64,000 nucleotides of DNA from JAPUDQ01 sp964552765. Lineage in GTDB: Bacteria > Patescibacteriota > Saccharimonadia > Saccharimonadales > Saccharimonadaceae. Within the stretch, counting starts at the first letter, position 1. Every line of letters starts with the position of its first letter. Under the pieces are notes generated by a model that had not been told where the DNA came from, did no database searches, and worked only from the letters and a program-made list of their open reading frames with translations. Below, in pieces: positions 8,196 through 17,572 of this stretch. The position numbers and the translations under genes were made by a program. The DNA is taken from NCBI GenBank assembly GCA_964552765.1, contig CAZKIA010000001.1:62001-126000 (forward strand), given 5' to 3'.

Positions 8196-8666
8196 TTATC
8201 TCTGTTTGAAAAGAGTTTTTACGAGCCAGTACACTATATATACAATCAATGCCCCTAAAGTGTTGGCAAATAAGTCCCATGACGTATCAGTAAGGGGTAC
8301 TGTGCTCATCCCGATTTCGTAGGCAAACAGCTCATAGAGCTCGTTGAGTACACCAAGGGCACTGACGGCCACGTAGAGCATAATCGCCTGTTGCCACCAC
8401 TCCCATTTTCTCATCAATGGCATAAAATATATCCACAGTAGCCCCACCATAACTCCGCCACCTATGAGATGGGTTGTGAATTGAGTATTCTGACCATGGA
8501 TCAGCGGTGTCGGGTAAAACATAGCGAGCGCGAAGAGAGTGCACGCAAGCGCCAAAAGCCTGATGTCACCACCGACATGGTACCGCTTGTCAATTTTTCG
8601 AACGACAATAAATAGTAACACCGGCACAATCAGCAAATATACTAAGGTATTGATAATGAAACCCAT
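8196..8666 (-). CDS. VanZ-like small integral membrane protein
   Basis: About 156 residues with four to five hydrophobic helices. The last part carries the pattern NELYELFAYEIG followed by DTSWDLFANTLGALI, resembling VanZ/DUF2238-type proteins, in which an acidic residue pair and an Asn-x-x-Gly lie in the membrane. The biochemical role of the family is not settled. ATG 8666 is chosen because a TATAAC hexamer lies 7 bases upstream and overlaps the -10 of the divergent malic enzyme gene; ATG 8690 would overlap that gene's own start codon. Confidence 0.65.
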   Translation of the reverse strand: MGFIINTLVYLLIVPVLLFIVVRKIDKRYHVGGDIRLLALACTLFALAMFYPTPLIHGQNTQFTTHLIGGGVMVGLLWIYFMPLMRKWEWWQQAIMLYVAVSALGVLNELYELFAYEIGMSTVPLTDTSWDLFANTLGALIVYIVYWLVKTLFKQR

Positions 8667-8673
8667 ATCTACT

Positions 8674-8681
8674 GTTATACT
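8674..8681. promoter_or_regulatory. Overlapping divergent -10 elements
   Basis: TATACT (8676-8681) is 7 bases before the malic enzyme ATG at 8689. On the other strand TATAAC (fwd GTTATA, 8674-8679) is 7 bases before the VanZ-like ATG at 8666. The two hexamers share four bases. Both genes would start transcription at or within a base or two of their start codons. Confidence 0.55.
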
Positions 8682-8688
8682 TGTACTC

Positions 8689-9822
8689 ATGGATTATGAC
8701 AACCTAGCATTAGAACTTCACAAAAAATATAAAGGCAAAATAACGACGAAGCTCCGTGACGATCGCGAGCTAACACGTACCGAGCTCAGCGCCTATTACA
8801 CTCCTGGCGTCGCAGCCGTCAGTAAAGCAATCGCAGCCAATGAATCATTATTACCTGTCTACACCTGGACAAATAACCTTGTTGCCGTGATATCAGATGG
8901 CTCGGCGGTTCTTGGCCTTGGGAATATTGGCCCTCGCGGCTCGATGCCCGTTATGGAAGGTAAGGCGCTGCTTTTTAAACATTTTGCCGATATTGACAGT
9001 ATACCTATCATTCTCGATGTACATACCCCAGACGAGATCGTGGCGACAGTTAAGGCAATTGCTCCTAGCTTTGGGGCGATCAACCTTGAAGACATCGCCG
9101 CCCCACAATGTTTTGAGATCGAAGAACGCCTCAAAGACGAGCTCGATATCCCCGTATTCCACGATGATCAACATGGTACAGCCGTCGTGGTGCTTGCTGG
9201 CCTCATAAATGCCATGAAGGTCACCGGCAAAAATCTCTACGAGTGCAAGGTTGTTATGGTTGGTGCAGGTGCAGCCGGAACGGCAATTACAAAACTATTG
9301 CATCGCTACGGTGTCGGCACAATCTACGCCGTCGATAGCAAAGGCGTTATCAATGACAATCGGACTGACCTCAATGCCGAGAAAACTGCTCTTCTCACCT
9401 ATCTTGAATCAGATATCTCTGGCTCATTACAAGATGTGATCAAGGGAGCTGATATATTCATCGGCGTCTCACAACCTGGCCTCCTCACTCCCGACATGAT
9501 CAAAAGCATGAATCCCGACCCAATCATCTTTGCCCTCGCTAACCCAACTCCAGAGATCATGCCTGATGAGGCACGCGCTGCTGGGGCAGCCATCGTCGCC
9601 ACAGGACGCAGCGACTTTCCAAATCAAGTCAACAATGCGATTGCCTTTCCTGGCATCTTTCGCGGTGCACTCGATCATGGCGTCAAAAAGATTACCGATG
9701 ACCACAAGATCGCTGCAGCTGAAGCAATCGCTTCACTTGTTGTCTCGCCAACGCGGGAGGCGATCATTCCTTCTGTTTTTGATGAACAACTGGTGCCGGT
9801 TATCTCAGAAAAAATTATCTAG
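8689..9822 (+). CDS. Malic enzyme (malate dehydrogenase, decarboxylating)
   Basis: 377 residues. It has the malic enzyme N-terminal domain (YYTPGVAAVS, SDGSAVLGLGNIGP, FHDDQHGTA) and an NAD(P)-binding domain with VMVGAGAAGTA, then FALANPTPEIMP. It converts malate to pyruvate and CO2 with reduction of NAD(P). With no TCA cycle in view it probably links imported or fermentative C4 acids to pyruvate. ATG 8689 fits the family start and lies 7 bases after a TATACT, without Shine-Dalgarno. It lies upstream of the isoprenoid-synthase-like gene on the same strand. Confidence 0.92.
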   Translation: MDYDNLALELHKKYKGKITTKLRDDRELTRTELSAYYTPGVAAVSKAIAANESLLPVYTWTNNLVAVISDGSAVLGLGNIGPRGSMPVMEGKALLFKHFADIDSIPIILDVHTPDEIVATVKAIAPSFGAINLEDIAAPQCFEIEERLKDELDIPVFHDDQHGTAVVVLAGLINAMKVTGKNLYECKVVMVGAGAAGTAITKLLHRYGVGTIYAVDSKGVINDNRTDLNAEKTALLTYLESDISGSLQDVIKGADIFIGVSQPGLLTPDMIKSMNPDPIIFALANPTPEIMPDEARAAGAAIVATGRSDFPNQVNNAIAFPGIFRGALDHGVKKITDDHKIAAAEAIASLVVSPTREAIIPSVFDEQLVPVISEKII

Positions 9823-9894
9823 TCGACATTTTACCTCCAAAGTGCACACTGCTTATGCTCGCAATCTCCTATGAATATCAATATATTAACGGGC

Positions 9895-10605
9895 ATGGAA
9901 ACACGTCCGCCAACGATCGATCAACATCATGTAATCCATCATTACCGCGAAATCGCATCAGATATATTTGCGCTTGATCTTGATGATCAAACGTTACAGT
10001 GCTGGCTCGAACTGCTGAACTTAACACGGCAGATTGATGATGCAATCGATAACCCTTCTTATACGATATCACCGGTATCATCTCACCAGTTATTCCAGCA
10101 ATTTTTGACTCCAGAGTATCTACGTGAAAATTTTCCTCACCTTTCTCCAGATGCCGATCCCCATCGCTATGAAGCAATGTGTAGTCATGCGATGCAAATT
10201 TTTGAACTCAATCACACCATAAAACAGACTACCTCGGCGTCAGAGTACATCCAGCATCGCCAGCATGAAGGCATCGTATTTGCAGATATCATGCTGCTCG
10301 CTTGTAGCGATACCGTACGGGCATCTGCCAAGTATGGTGAATTTGCCAGAAATTTTCGTCTCATGGGGGAGAGTGGTATTTTATTCGATAGTATTATCGA
10401 TGCACACAAAGACTATAAAAATGGCGAGATAGCGGTTGAACTTAGCTGGCAAGACAAGTGGCTCATGACCAAAAAGGCAGCTCGTCTCACGAAAGAAATG
10501 TCACCGGTCATATTTCGCCCCCGCGCCTTGAAGGCTCTTGGTCGATCTGGCCTCCGTGTTATTCGTGATCGTTGGATGGGTAAATACCCTATAGAACGCG
10601 ATTGA
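9895..10605 (+). CDS. Isoprenoid-synthase-like (squalene/phytoene-synthase-fold) protein
   Basis: About 236 residues, all-helical. Two acidic motifs are placed as in class I isoprenoid synthases: RQIDDAIDN near residue 50 and DSIIDAHKDYKNGEI near residue 170. The second resembles the squalene/phytoene synthase DxxxD motif. Overall similarity is weak and substrate is unknown, so this is a fold-level assignment. A TATATT lies 7 bases before ATG 9895; ATG 9871 is an alternative without any ribosome-binding site. The 3' end overlaps the convergent pilB-like gene by 17 bases. Confidence 0.5.
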   Translation: METRPPTIDQHHVIHHYREIASDIFALDLDDQTLQCWLELLNLTRQIDDAIDNPSYTISPVSSHQLFQQFLTPEYLRENFPHLSPDADPHRYEAMCSHAMQIFELNHTIKQTTSASEYIQHRQHEGIVFADIMLLACSDTVRASAKYGEFARNFRLMGESGILFDSIIDAHKDYKNGEIAVELSWQDKWLMTKKAARLTKEMSPVIFRPRALKALGRSGLRVIRDRWMGKYPIERD

Positions 10606-12211
10606 TCTCTTCTAGCGTTGTCTCACCATGCAAGACCCTGAGGATACCATCTTGCATCATCGTCAACATTCCATCGCGCTTCGCCCCATCTTCTATTTCC
10701 CTTACATCAATATCTTTGATCTCACCGCGAATATATTTCTGCGTAGCATCAGTTACTACAAGCTGTTCCATGATCATGAGTCGACCCTTAAATCCAAATG
10801 GTGATTCAGGGGTGATACCGGGTTTATAGAGTTGAACTGTGTCAATGTCGGGCATGTCATAGCCATCGGGCAATGTTCCGATCGTATCGCGTATCCACTG
10901 ACGTGTTGTATCATCTGGGTCATAAGCAATTTTAGTCGCATCATCGAGCCGCCGCACAAGACGCTGGGACATCACCATGCGTATTGCATTTGCAAAAATT
11001 GGATTCTGTCCAATCATGTCAATCATACGTGCAAACGCAGCAGCCGAACTCGACGCATGAAAAGTACTCAGTACAAGATGCCCTGTGATAGATGCCTGGA
11101 TAGCTGTTCTTGCAGTATCGACATCACGAATTTCTCCCACCATAACAACATCCGGGTCAAGCCGCAGTACAGCACGAAGCTTCTCCGCAAAACTATCACC
11201 TGTCGTCGTGTTGACAGGGATCTGGCTAATACCTGCAATATTCATCTCAATTGGGTCTTCAAGCGTCAACAATTTGCGATCGGGTGTATTAAGGGCATTG
11301 AGGATACTGTAGAGCGTCGTACTTTTACCCGAACCCGTTGGCCCCACTACCATCACCATACCGTGGGGGTGCGTGATAACCTCTTCAATTCGACTACGGC
11401 GCGCATCATCAAGACCAAGACTTTCGATATTGAGAAGTGATTCATCGAAGTTAAAAAGTCGTATCACTGCATCTTGACCATAGCCGGTCGGGACAGTTTC
11501 AATACGCATATTAAGCAAACGGTCAGGATTATCCTTTGGAATATGGTGCATATGGCCACTTTGCGCACCCTGATCAGCTGTCGAGATATTAGCCCGGCTC
11601 GCGATCGATGCTAACAAAACGCGATATTTATCATGAGATATCTCAGCGATACGATGCAATGCCCCATCGACGCGAAAGCGAATACGAACGTTTTCTCGTT
11701 GGTTTTCAATATGAATATCACTTGCCCCCAGATCATCTGCCTGCTCAATCAGATAGTTCAGGACGTCATCAGTTCGTACCCCTTCAAGCGTCTCTGAGAC
11801 TTTCTGGATTGTTGTGCTATCGCCTTCTTCGGCAATCTCAACATCATCATACACCACCTCTTTGGGCGGATCGTACTTCAGCATAAACTCGCGATAGCCC
11901 GCAAGACTGATCATGACAAACTCTACGATGGTTGACTTGCCGGAAAAATCATTTTTGATAGCTTTTATGACGGATTGCGGCGTACTTGACGTCACGCCAA
12001 ATACTGCCGACTGCTGATCATTGCCCTCACGAAGTGGAATCAGCTTTTGCTGATACATTTGCTGAATAGTTAGTGAGCTATCCTGAACAAGCGGCGTCGT
12101 CTCAGCCATCCCTCTGGTATCAAGATAGTTTAACCCCAAAAGCCCAGCACGTTGCTGTGTACTCTGTTCTTCTTGATCACGAAATTTTGTCTGCTGCTTG
12201 TCATCATTCAT
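10589..12211 (-). CDS. Type IV pilus/type II secretion assembly ATPase (PilB/GspE family)
   Basis: 540 residues: an N-terminal region of about 150 residues, an N2-type domain, then the RecA-like ATPase with Walker A GPTGSGKST near residue 295, Asp box LTLEDPIE, Walker B VVMVGEIRD and His box STFHASSS. It powers pilin polymerisation at the inner membrane. The four-cysteine zinc motif usual in PilB/GspE C-terminal domains is absent from the corresponding region. No pilin, PilC or PilM gene adjoins it. A TAACAT hexamer 7 bases before ATG 12211, without Shine-Dalgarno, suggests a leaderless mRNA. Confidence 0.9.
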   Translation of the reverse strand: MNDDKQQTKFRDQEEQSTQQRAGLLGLNYLDTRGMAETTPLVQDSSLTIQQMYQQKLIPLREGNDQQSAVFGVTSSTPQSVIKAIKNDFSGKSTIVEFVMISLAGYREFMLKYDPPKEVVYDDVEIAEEGDSTTIQKVSETLEGVRTDDVLNYLIEQADDLGASDIHIENQRENVRIRFRVDGALHRIAEISHDKYRVLLASIASRANISTADQGAQSGHMHHIPKDNPDRLLNMRIETVPTGYGQDAVIRLFNFDESLLNIESLGLDDARRSRIEEVITHPHGMVMVVGPTGSGKSTTLYSILNALNTPDRKLLTLEDPIEMNIAGISQIPVNTTTGDSFAEKLRAVLRLDPDVVMVGEIRDVDTARTAIQASITGHLVLSTFHASSSAAAFARMIDMIGQNPIFANAIRMVMSQRLVRRLDDATKIAYDPDDTTRQWIRDTIGTLPDGYDMPDIDTVQLYKPGITPESPFGFKGRLMIMEQLVVTDATQKYIRGEIKDIDVREIEDGAKRDGMLTMMQDGILRVLHGETTLEEINRVL

Positions 12212-12228
12212 ACTACTTATGTTAGATG

Positions 12229-12277
12229 GTATGAAGTAAATAGTAAATGGTAGCTAGTAAATAGTAGACAGCAGCGA
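12229..12277. repeat. Degenerate tandem heptanucleotide repeat, about 7 units
   Basis: Seven consecutive seven-base units, most starting with GTA: GTATGAA, GTAAATA, GTAAATG, GTAGCTA, GTAAATA, GTAGACA, GCAGCGA. They fill the gap between the divergent pilB-like and SpoU-methyltransferase genes. No coding potential. Confidence 0.8.
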
Positions 12278-12310
12278 AAGAAGTCACATCGGTGCCGTAT
12301 ACTTATATAC

Positions 12311-12799
12311 ATGCGTTCACTGATTGTTGTTCTTCATAATATCCGTTCCACCCATAACGTGGGAAGTATTTTTCGTACCTGCGAAGGACTAGGCGTCGAC
12401 AAAATCATCATCAGTGGGTATACGCCCTATCCTGAGGCGCCAGACGACACGCGCTTGCCTCATCTCCGCCAAAAGATTACAGCACAGATCCATAAAACTG
12501 CCTTAGGCGCAGAATATCTCGTCCCGTTTGAGTGTACTCAAAAGATAGATTTCACTTCATTACAAAGTAGCGGCTATCGAATCGTAGGGCTTGAGCAAGC
12601 ACCTCACTCAATCTCCTTGGCTGATTACCAGCCGCCAGATCGCGTTGCACTATTACTTGGCGAGGAGGTCGCTGGCATCTCACCACAACTACTTCGCAAC
12701 TGTGATGATATTGTAGAAATCCCCATGTACGGCCAAAAAGAATCATTTAATGTGAGTGTCGCCGCAGGTATTGCCCTCTATGGGCTACGTATGGCATAA
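12311..12799 (+). CDS. SpoU/TrmH-family RNA 2'-O-methyltransferase
   Basis: 162 residues, a minimal SPOUT domain. Motif 1 is seen in NIRSTHNVGSIFRTC, motif 2 in LLLGEEVAGIS and motif 3 in IPMYGQKESFNVSVAAG; these form the knotted SAM-binding site. Substrate could be tRNA or rRNA and cannot be told from sequence. There is no N-terminal RNA-binding extension as in RlmB. A TATACT lies 7 bases before ATG 12311 with no Shine-Dalgarno. The CAP-domain gene follows 16 bases later. Confidence 0.92.
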   Translation: MRSLIVVLHNIRSTHNVGSIFRTCEGLGVDKIIISGYTPYPEAPDDTRLPHLRQKITAQIHKTALGAEYLVPFECTQKIDFTSLQSSGYRIVGLEQAPHSISLADYQPPDRVALLLGEEVAGISPQLLRNCDDIVEIPMYGQKESFNVSVAAGIALYGLRMA

Positions 12800-12815
12800 T
12801 AACCATAAGCACGCT

Positions 12816-13868
12816 ATGAAGAAAAAACAAAAAAATAAAAAACCGGGGGCTCATCCGCATCATTTGCACGCCATACGAGCACTATTATTTGGTGTAATGT
12901 TAATCGCGGTCGCTCTTATCCGCTTTGATGGGGCCAACCTTCCTCAGCTAGCTCGCCAAGACTCGGCTCCAGCCGTTCTATCGTATGCTACTTCGATGAG
13001 TCGATCAGCACTGCTAGCAGAAAATAATGCCTCACGCGCTGCCAATGGTCTTGGGGCATTTTCACTCAACGGTGCACTTAATAATTCCGCTCAGGCGAAG
13101 GCTCAGCATATGGCCGATAACAATTACTGGGCGCATGTAGCACCTGATGGCACCCAGCCATGGTATTTTTTTGAAGCTGCCGGCTATAGCTACTCAGCGG
13201 CAGGCGAGAATCTTGCCTATGGGTTTGATACCTCCTATGCCGTCAATCAAGGTTGGATGAATAGTGCCGGTCACCGCGCAAATATTCTCGGTAATTATGT
13301 CGACGTTGGCTACGGTATCGTCAATGTACCGAATTACCAAGGAGGAGAATACACTATCGTGGTTGCTCATTACGCTACGCCGTATAACTACACTCCTCCG
13401 GCTCCTGTAGCACCAGCCCCAGCACCTGCGGCACCAGCCCCATCTACACCAGAGCCATCTGCTACTTCTACACCAACATCTCCATCGACCCCGACACAGA
13501 TAGCGTCTTTACCAGCGACACCAATATCACCTACCCAGACACCTGCACTGCAACCCACTGAAACTCCCAACAAAGAAACTGCGACATTGTCGCCCCAATC
13601 TGCCCCCGCACCGGTGAGCGTTGCTGCTGCTAAAAATATTTCAGTTCTCGATATGCTTGAAATGGGTACATTATCGAGCGTTGGCATTGCCAGTCTTGCG
13701 CTTATGGTCATGGCGGCCATAGGCTATGCTCTGACACATCGTACATTGATGCAACATGCCTATGCAACCAGTGAGCGTTTTGTTGTCTCTCATCCTACGT
13801 TTGATATCATTGCCTTGACACTCGCAATGGCACTTATTCTGACAACTACTGCTGCACACCTTCAATAG
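12816..13868 (+). CDS. CAP/SCP-domain membrane-anchored surface protein
   Basis: 350 residues. A lysine-rich N-terminus is followed by a signal-anchor helix (about 21-38), then a CAP/SCP domain (about 70-185) with LLAENNASRAANGL, NYWAHVAPDG, GENLAYG and GHRANILG, the YkwD-like pattern. A Pro/Ala/Thr-rich linker of about 85 residues leads to two C-terminal hydrophobic helices. The domain is probably displayed outside the cell. CAP proteins in bacteria have varied or unknown functions; surface display would fit an epibiont, but that is inference. ATG 12816 precedes the lysine cluster directly. Confidence 0.85.
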   Translation: MKKKQKNKKPGAHPHHLHAIRALLFGVMLIAVALIRFDGANLPQLARQDSAPAVLSYATSMSRSALLAENNASRAANGLGAFSLNGALNNSAQAKAQHMADNNYWAHVAPDGTQPWYFFEAAGYSYSAAGENLAYGFDTSYAVNQGWMNSAGHRANILGNYVDVGYGIVNVPNYQGGEYTIVVAHYATPYNYTPPAPVAPAPAPAAPAPSTPEPSATSTPTSPSTPTQIASLPATPISPTQTPALQPTETPNKETATLSPQSAPAPVSVAAAKNISVLDMLEMGTLSSVGIASLALMVMAAIGYALTHRTLMQHAYATSERFVVSHPTFDIIALTLAMALILTTTAAHLQ

Positions 13869-16800
13869 TTAAGTAAACTTAATTGTTCCTTCGCCGTAAA
13901 TTGTCTCTACGCGCGAGATAAGCTCGCTGGCCGCTTGGGCCCGAAATGGTAAGCGAATCGCTGAATTCTTTGCCTCACCAAGTACAAGAATAATCTCACT
14001 TTCACCGGGAAACTCATTAAATGTTTTCTTAAGTTGTAGTAATTTTTCTTGATCAGTTGGATCCGTGACGCGCACATATATCTTTGGTAATTTCTCCTCA
14101 ATAGGCGTGTAGGTGTAGGCTGGCGCTGGTGGAGTCTTCGGCGCACTCGTAATAGCTTTCTTCGGCTTCGGTGCTTTCATCTTTTTGCCCGTGCTCTCAT
14201 AGGTATCCAGTTCTTCATTTGTTACAAATATCACTTCATCGGCAAGAATTTTAGGATCACTCAGCGGATTGCCTTCTTTGTCAGTGCTACTAACTTTGCC
14301 GCTCACGCGTATCACCGCATCCTGGATGAGCGATTCACCTACAGACTCATACACCGATGGAAAGAGAATTAATTCTCCCTCGCCACTCTTATCCTCTAGG
14401 GCAACGAAGGCCATCTTACTACCACTCTTCGTCAAAATCGTCCGCACACTTGATATCACACCTCCTACCATGACGGCTCGACGATCGTGTTCGGGTGTGA
14501 CACTACCGAGCGGCACCGTTTGTTCTTCAAAATATGCATCATATCGATCTAGTGGGTGCGCACTGAGATAGAGCCCAAGAAGCTCCCTTTCCCACTGCAG
14601 CATCTCACGCTCATGATGAACCTCTGGTGCTGATGCGAGTTGAATCTCTGGCACACTAACAACATCGCTCATTGCACCAAACAGGTCAGCTTGATTACTA
14701 GCGGCGTCACGCTGAACTTTGCTGGCATAGCCCGTTATGGTATCGAGGTTAAATAGTAAGTCCGACCGTGATGCATAGCTGTCATAGGCACCGGATTTAA
14801 TAAGTGATTCCCACGCACGGCGATTAAATTTACCGGTACTTACACGACGAGCAAAATCACCAATACCCTTAAACTCTCCATCTTCGTCACGTGCTCGTAT
14901 TAATTCTTCAACTGCATTTTCGCCTACACCCTTTACTGCCACCATACCAAAGCGAATCTCATTTTTATTCGGTACTATCGCAAACTCTTTATAGCTAAGG
15001 TTGACATCGGGCGGTAATACTTTTATGCCCATATGACGACACTCTGATATTTCGATCGCCAAACGATCAATATCGTCTCGGTCACTCGTCATCAGTGCCG
15101 CCATGAACGCATCGGGATAATGCGCTTTGAGATACGCTGTCCAATAGGCGATCAGTGCATAGCAAGCGGAGTGCGATTTGTTAAAGGCGTAGTCGGCAAA
15201 TCCTAGGATATCGCGCCAGATCTTCTCGACAGTTTGCCGCGGTACGCCATTTTCGATGGCTCCCTCGATAAACTTTTCACCCATCTTCTTCATCACTTCA
15301 GGGATTTTTTTACCAATACCCTTACGCAGTGTGTCTGATTCTCCGCCGGTAAAGCCTGACATCTCTCGGCTCATCTGCATCACCTGCTCCTGATAGACGA
15401 TCACCCCATACGTTGATGCCAGCGCATTCTTAGTGAGCTCATGTTCGTACGTCACTTTTTCAACGCCATTTTTTCGTCGGACAAATGAGTCGGTTAGCCC
15501 AGCACCGAGCGGGCCTGGTCGATACAGCGCACACATCGCAATGATATCGTTAAATTCTGTTGGTTTCAGTTCTTTTAGGTATCGTTTCATGCCAGCAGAT
15601 TCTAGCTGAAAGACGCCTGTCGTATCACCGCGCTGAAAGAGCTCGTACGTCTTTGGATCATCAAGCGGAACCTCACTGAGGTTGATCTCGTCTTTGTATA
15701 CTTTTTTGATAATACGAAGTGCATTATTGATAATCGTTAAGTTACTAAGTCCTAGAAAATCCATTTTCAACAGCCCAAGATCTTCGATTGGGCCCATTGG
15801 ATACTGGGTCGCAACAACGCCTTTTTGCGCCATCTCAAGCGGAGCGAATTTGACGATATCATCTGGTGCAATCACCACGCCTGCCGCATGCACGCCATGA
15901 CTACGAATTGTACCCTCAAGGCGAATCGCGTAATCTATCACTTCTTTTGCGGTCTGATTCGTTTCATAGGCATTTTTCAAATCAGGATCTGAGGCCACAC
16001 TTTTGCTAAGGGGGATATGTCGACCCTGAATTGGCGGAGGAATAAGCTTTGCTAGCTTATCGGCCTCTGCATACGGCACCTGGAGTACTCGTGCTACATC
16101 GCGAACGGCTGCTCGTGCCGCCATCTTACCGAAAGTCGTAATATTAGCGACACGCTCAGAGCCATATTTTTCAACGCAATACTGAATCACTTCATCGCGG
16201 CGCGTATCCTGAATATCTATATCTATATCAGGCATTGAGATACGATCAGGATTTAAAAATCGCTCAAAAAGCAAATCATACTTTAGCGGGTCTAGTTCAG
16301 TAATATTCAACCCATAAGCAATAATTGACCCTGCCGCCGAACCGCGTCCTGGCCCAAAAATAATCCCTTGATTCTTGCCCCAGTTGATAAAATCATGAAT
16401 AATCAAAAAATACCCGTTAAACCCCATGTTTTGTATGACTTCAAGCTCATACTCAGCTCGTTTGATAACTTCTTCGCTCAATGATCGACGAACTTCTTCG
16501 ATAGTCATTGCTTCGCTTGTCGCTTTGGCTATGCTGCCATAGCGCCAGGCTAAGCCCTGCCAAACAAGCCGATCAAGATGACTTTTTTCGGTTTCTCCAT
16601 CTGGCACGGGGAAATGAGGGATTAAGATTTTACCGAATTCTAACTGCACATCACAGCGATCAGCGATAGCTTTGGTATTCGTGATCAGGTCGGGATGCTC
16701 CTTGCCCCAACGCTCTATAACGTCTTCCGGTTTGGTTACATGCAGATGATAGTCACGCAGGCTCATTCTATCTTCATCGGCCAAGAACGCTGCCGTTCCG

Positions 16801-17510
16801 ACACAGAGCAATATCTCATGCGCTTCTTGATCTGCCGCATCAAGATAATGAGCGTCACTGGTGATCACGCACGGGATATCTGTCTCTTTGGCGAGTTGCA
16901 GAATCTTCGTATTGGTTGCGACCTGCTCTTTCGTCGTGTGATCTTGTATCTCTAGGTAGTAACGATCACCAAAAATACTCCGATACCATTCGGCGGTCTT
17001 TTTAGCTTCGGCCATCGTTTCGTTCCGAACTTTTTCAGCGACTTCTCCACCAAGGCATGCACTCAATGCGATGAGTCCTTCATTGTATTTCTCAAGAAGA
17101 TGATGGTCAATGCGCGGCTTATAGTAGACACCTTCGAGGTTGGCTATCGTGCTTAACTTCATAAGATTCTGATAACCAGTGTTATTCATTGCGAGCAAAA
17201 TCAAGTGATATCGTGCCTTGTCCTTTGCTGGATCACGATCATGGATGGTACGTGCGGCGACATAGGTCTCCATGCCAATAATCGGCCGAATGTCTTCAGC
17301 TTTACACGCTTTATAAAACTCTATAGCCCCTGATAATGTACCGTGGTCGGTCATGGCGACTGCTTCCATGCCGAGCTCTTTCACCCTCGCGACCAATTCA
17401 TTTACCTTAGTAAGACCGTCCAGCAAACTGTGGTGAGTGTGGTTATGCAGGTGTACAAAATCACTAGGCTTCAATGCCACATCTGATTGTGGGTGTTTCC
17501 CTCTCGTCAT
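13869..17510 (-). CDS. dnaE: DNA polymerase III alpha subunit
   Basis: 1213 residues, a full-length replicative polymerase of the DnaE1 type. The N-terminal PHP domain shows HLHNHTHHSLLDGL and MTDHGTL. The palm carries GPGRGSAAGS and the catalytic aspartates in PDIDIDIQD. Helix-hairpin-helix and OB regions follow (VMVGGVISSVRTILTKSGSKM). The C-terminus resembles the usual tau-binding tail. A TATACT lies 9 bases before ATG 17510; a GGAAGG between them is either a very short leader's ribosome-binding site or chance. It converges on the CAP gene with adjacent stop codons and no terminator. Confidence 0.95.
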   Translation of the reverse strand: MTRGKHPQSDVALKPSDFVHLHNHTHHSLLDGLTKVNELVARVKELGMEAVAMTDHGTLSGAIEFYKACKAEDIRPIIGMETYVAARTIHDRDPAKDKARYHLILLAMNNTGYQNLMKLSTIANLEGVYYKPRIDHHLLEKYNEGLIALSACLGGEVAEKVRNETMAEAKKTAEWYRSIFGDRYYLEIQDHTTKEQVATNTKILQLAKETDIPCVITSDAHYLDAADQEAHEILLCVGTAAFLADEDRMSLRDYHLHVTKPEDVIERWGKEHPDLITNTKAIADRCDVQLEFGKILIPHFPVPDGETEKSHLDRLVWQGLAWRYGSIAKATSEAMTIEEVRRSLSEEVIKRAEYELEVIQNMGFNGYFLIIHDFINWGKNQGIIFGPGRGSAAGSIIAYGLNITELDPLKYDLLFERFLNPDRISMPDIDIDIQDTRRDEVIQYCVEKYGSERVANITTFGKMAARAAVRDVARVLQVPYAEADKLAKLIPPPIQGRHIPLSKSVASDPDLKNAYETNQTAKEVIDYAIRLEGTIRSHGVHAAGVVIAPDDIVKFAPLEMAQKGVVATQYPMGPIEDLGLLKMDFLGLSNLTIINNALRIIKKVYKDEINLSEVPLDDPKTYELFQRGDTTGVFQLESAGMKRYLKELKPTEFNDIIAMCALYRPGPLGAGLTDSFVRRKNGVEKVTYEHELTKNALASTYGVIVYQEQVMQMSREMSGFTGGESDTLRKGIGKKIPEVMKKMGEKFIEGAIENGVPRQTVEKIWRDILGFADYAFNKSHSACYALIAYWTAYLKAHYPDAFMAALMTSDRDDIDRLAIEISECRHMGIKVLPPDVNLSYKEFAIVPNKNEIRFGMVAVKGVGENAVEELIRARDEDGEFKGIGDFARRVSTGKFNRRAWESLIKSGAYDSYASRSDLLFNLDTITGYASKVQRDAASNQADLFGAMSDVVSVPEIQLASAPEVHHEREMLQWERELLGLYLSAHPLDRYDAYFEEQTVPLGSVTPEHDRRAVMVGGVISSVRTILTKSGSKMAFVALEDKSGEGELILFPSVYESVGESLIQDAVIRVSGKVSSTDKEGNPLSDPKILADEVIFVTNEELDTYESTGKKMKAPKPKKAITSAPKTPPAPAYTYTPIEEKLPKIYVRVTDPTDQEKLLQLKKTFNEFPGESEIILVLGEAKNSAIRLPFRAQAASELISRVETIYGEGTIKFT

Positions 17511-17572
17511 ATACCTTCCAGTATACCATCTACAGCACGAGGTGACAGTGCCGTAGGAGAAGTACAGTAACG

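Noticed and set aside
10832..11440. A 202-codon plus-strand frame opposite the pilB-like gene
   Set aside because: It mirrors the codon structure of the minus-strand ATPase and has a Cys/His-rich, non-protein-like composition.
12229..12277. Iteron-type replication origin
   Set aside because: Units are degenerate, there is no DnaA box cluster or dnaA gene nearby, and similar arrays occur elsewhere including inside pheT.
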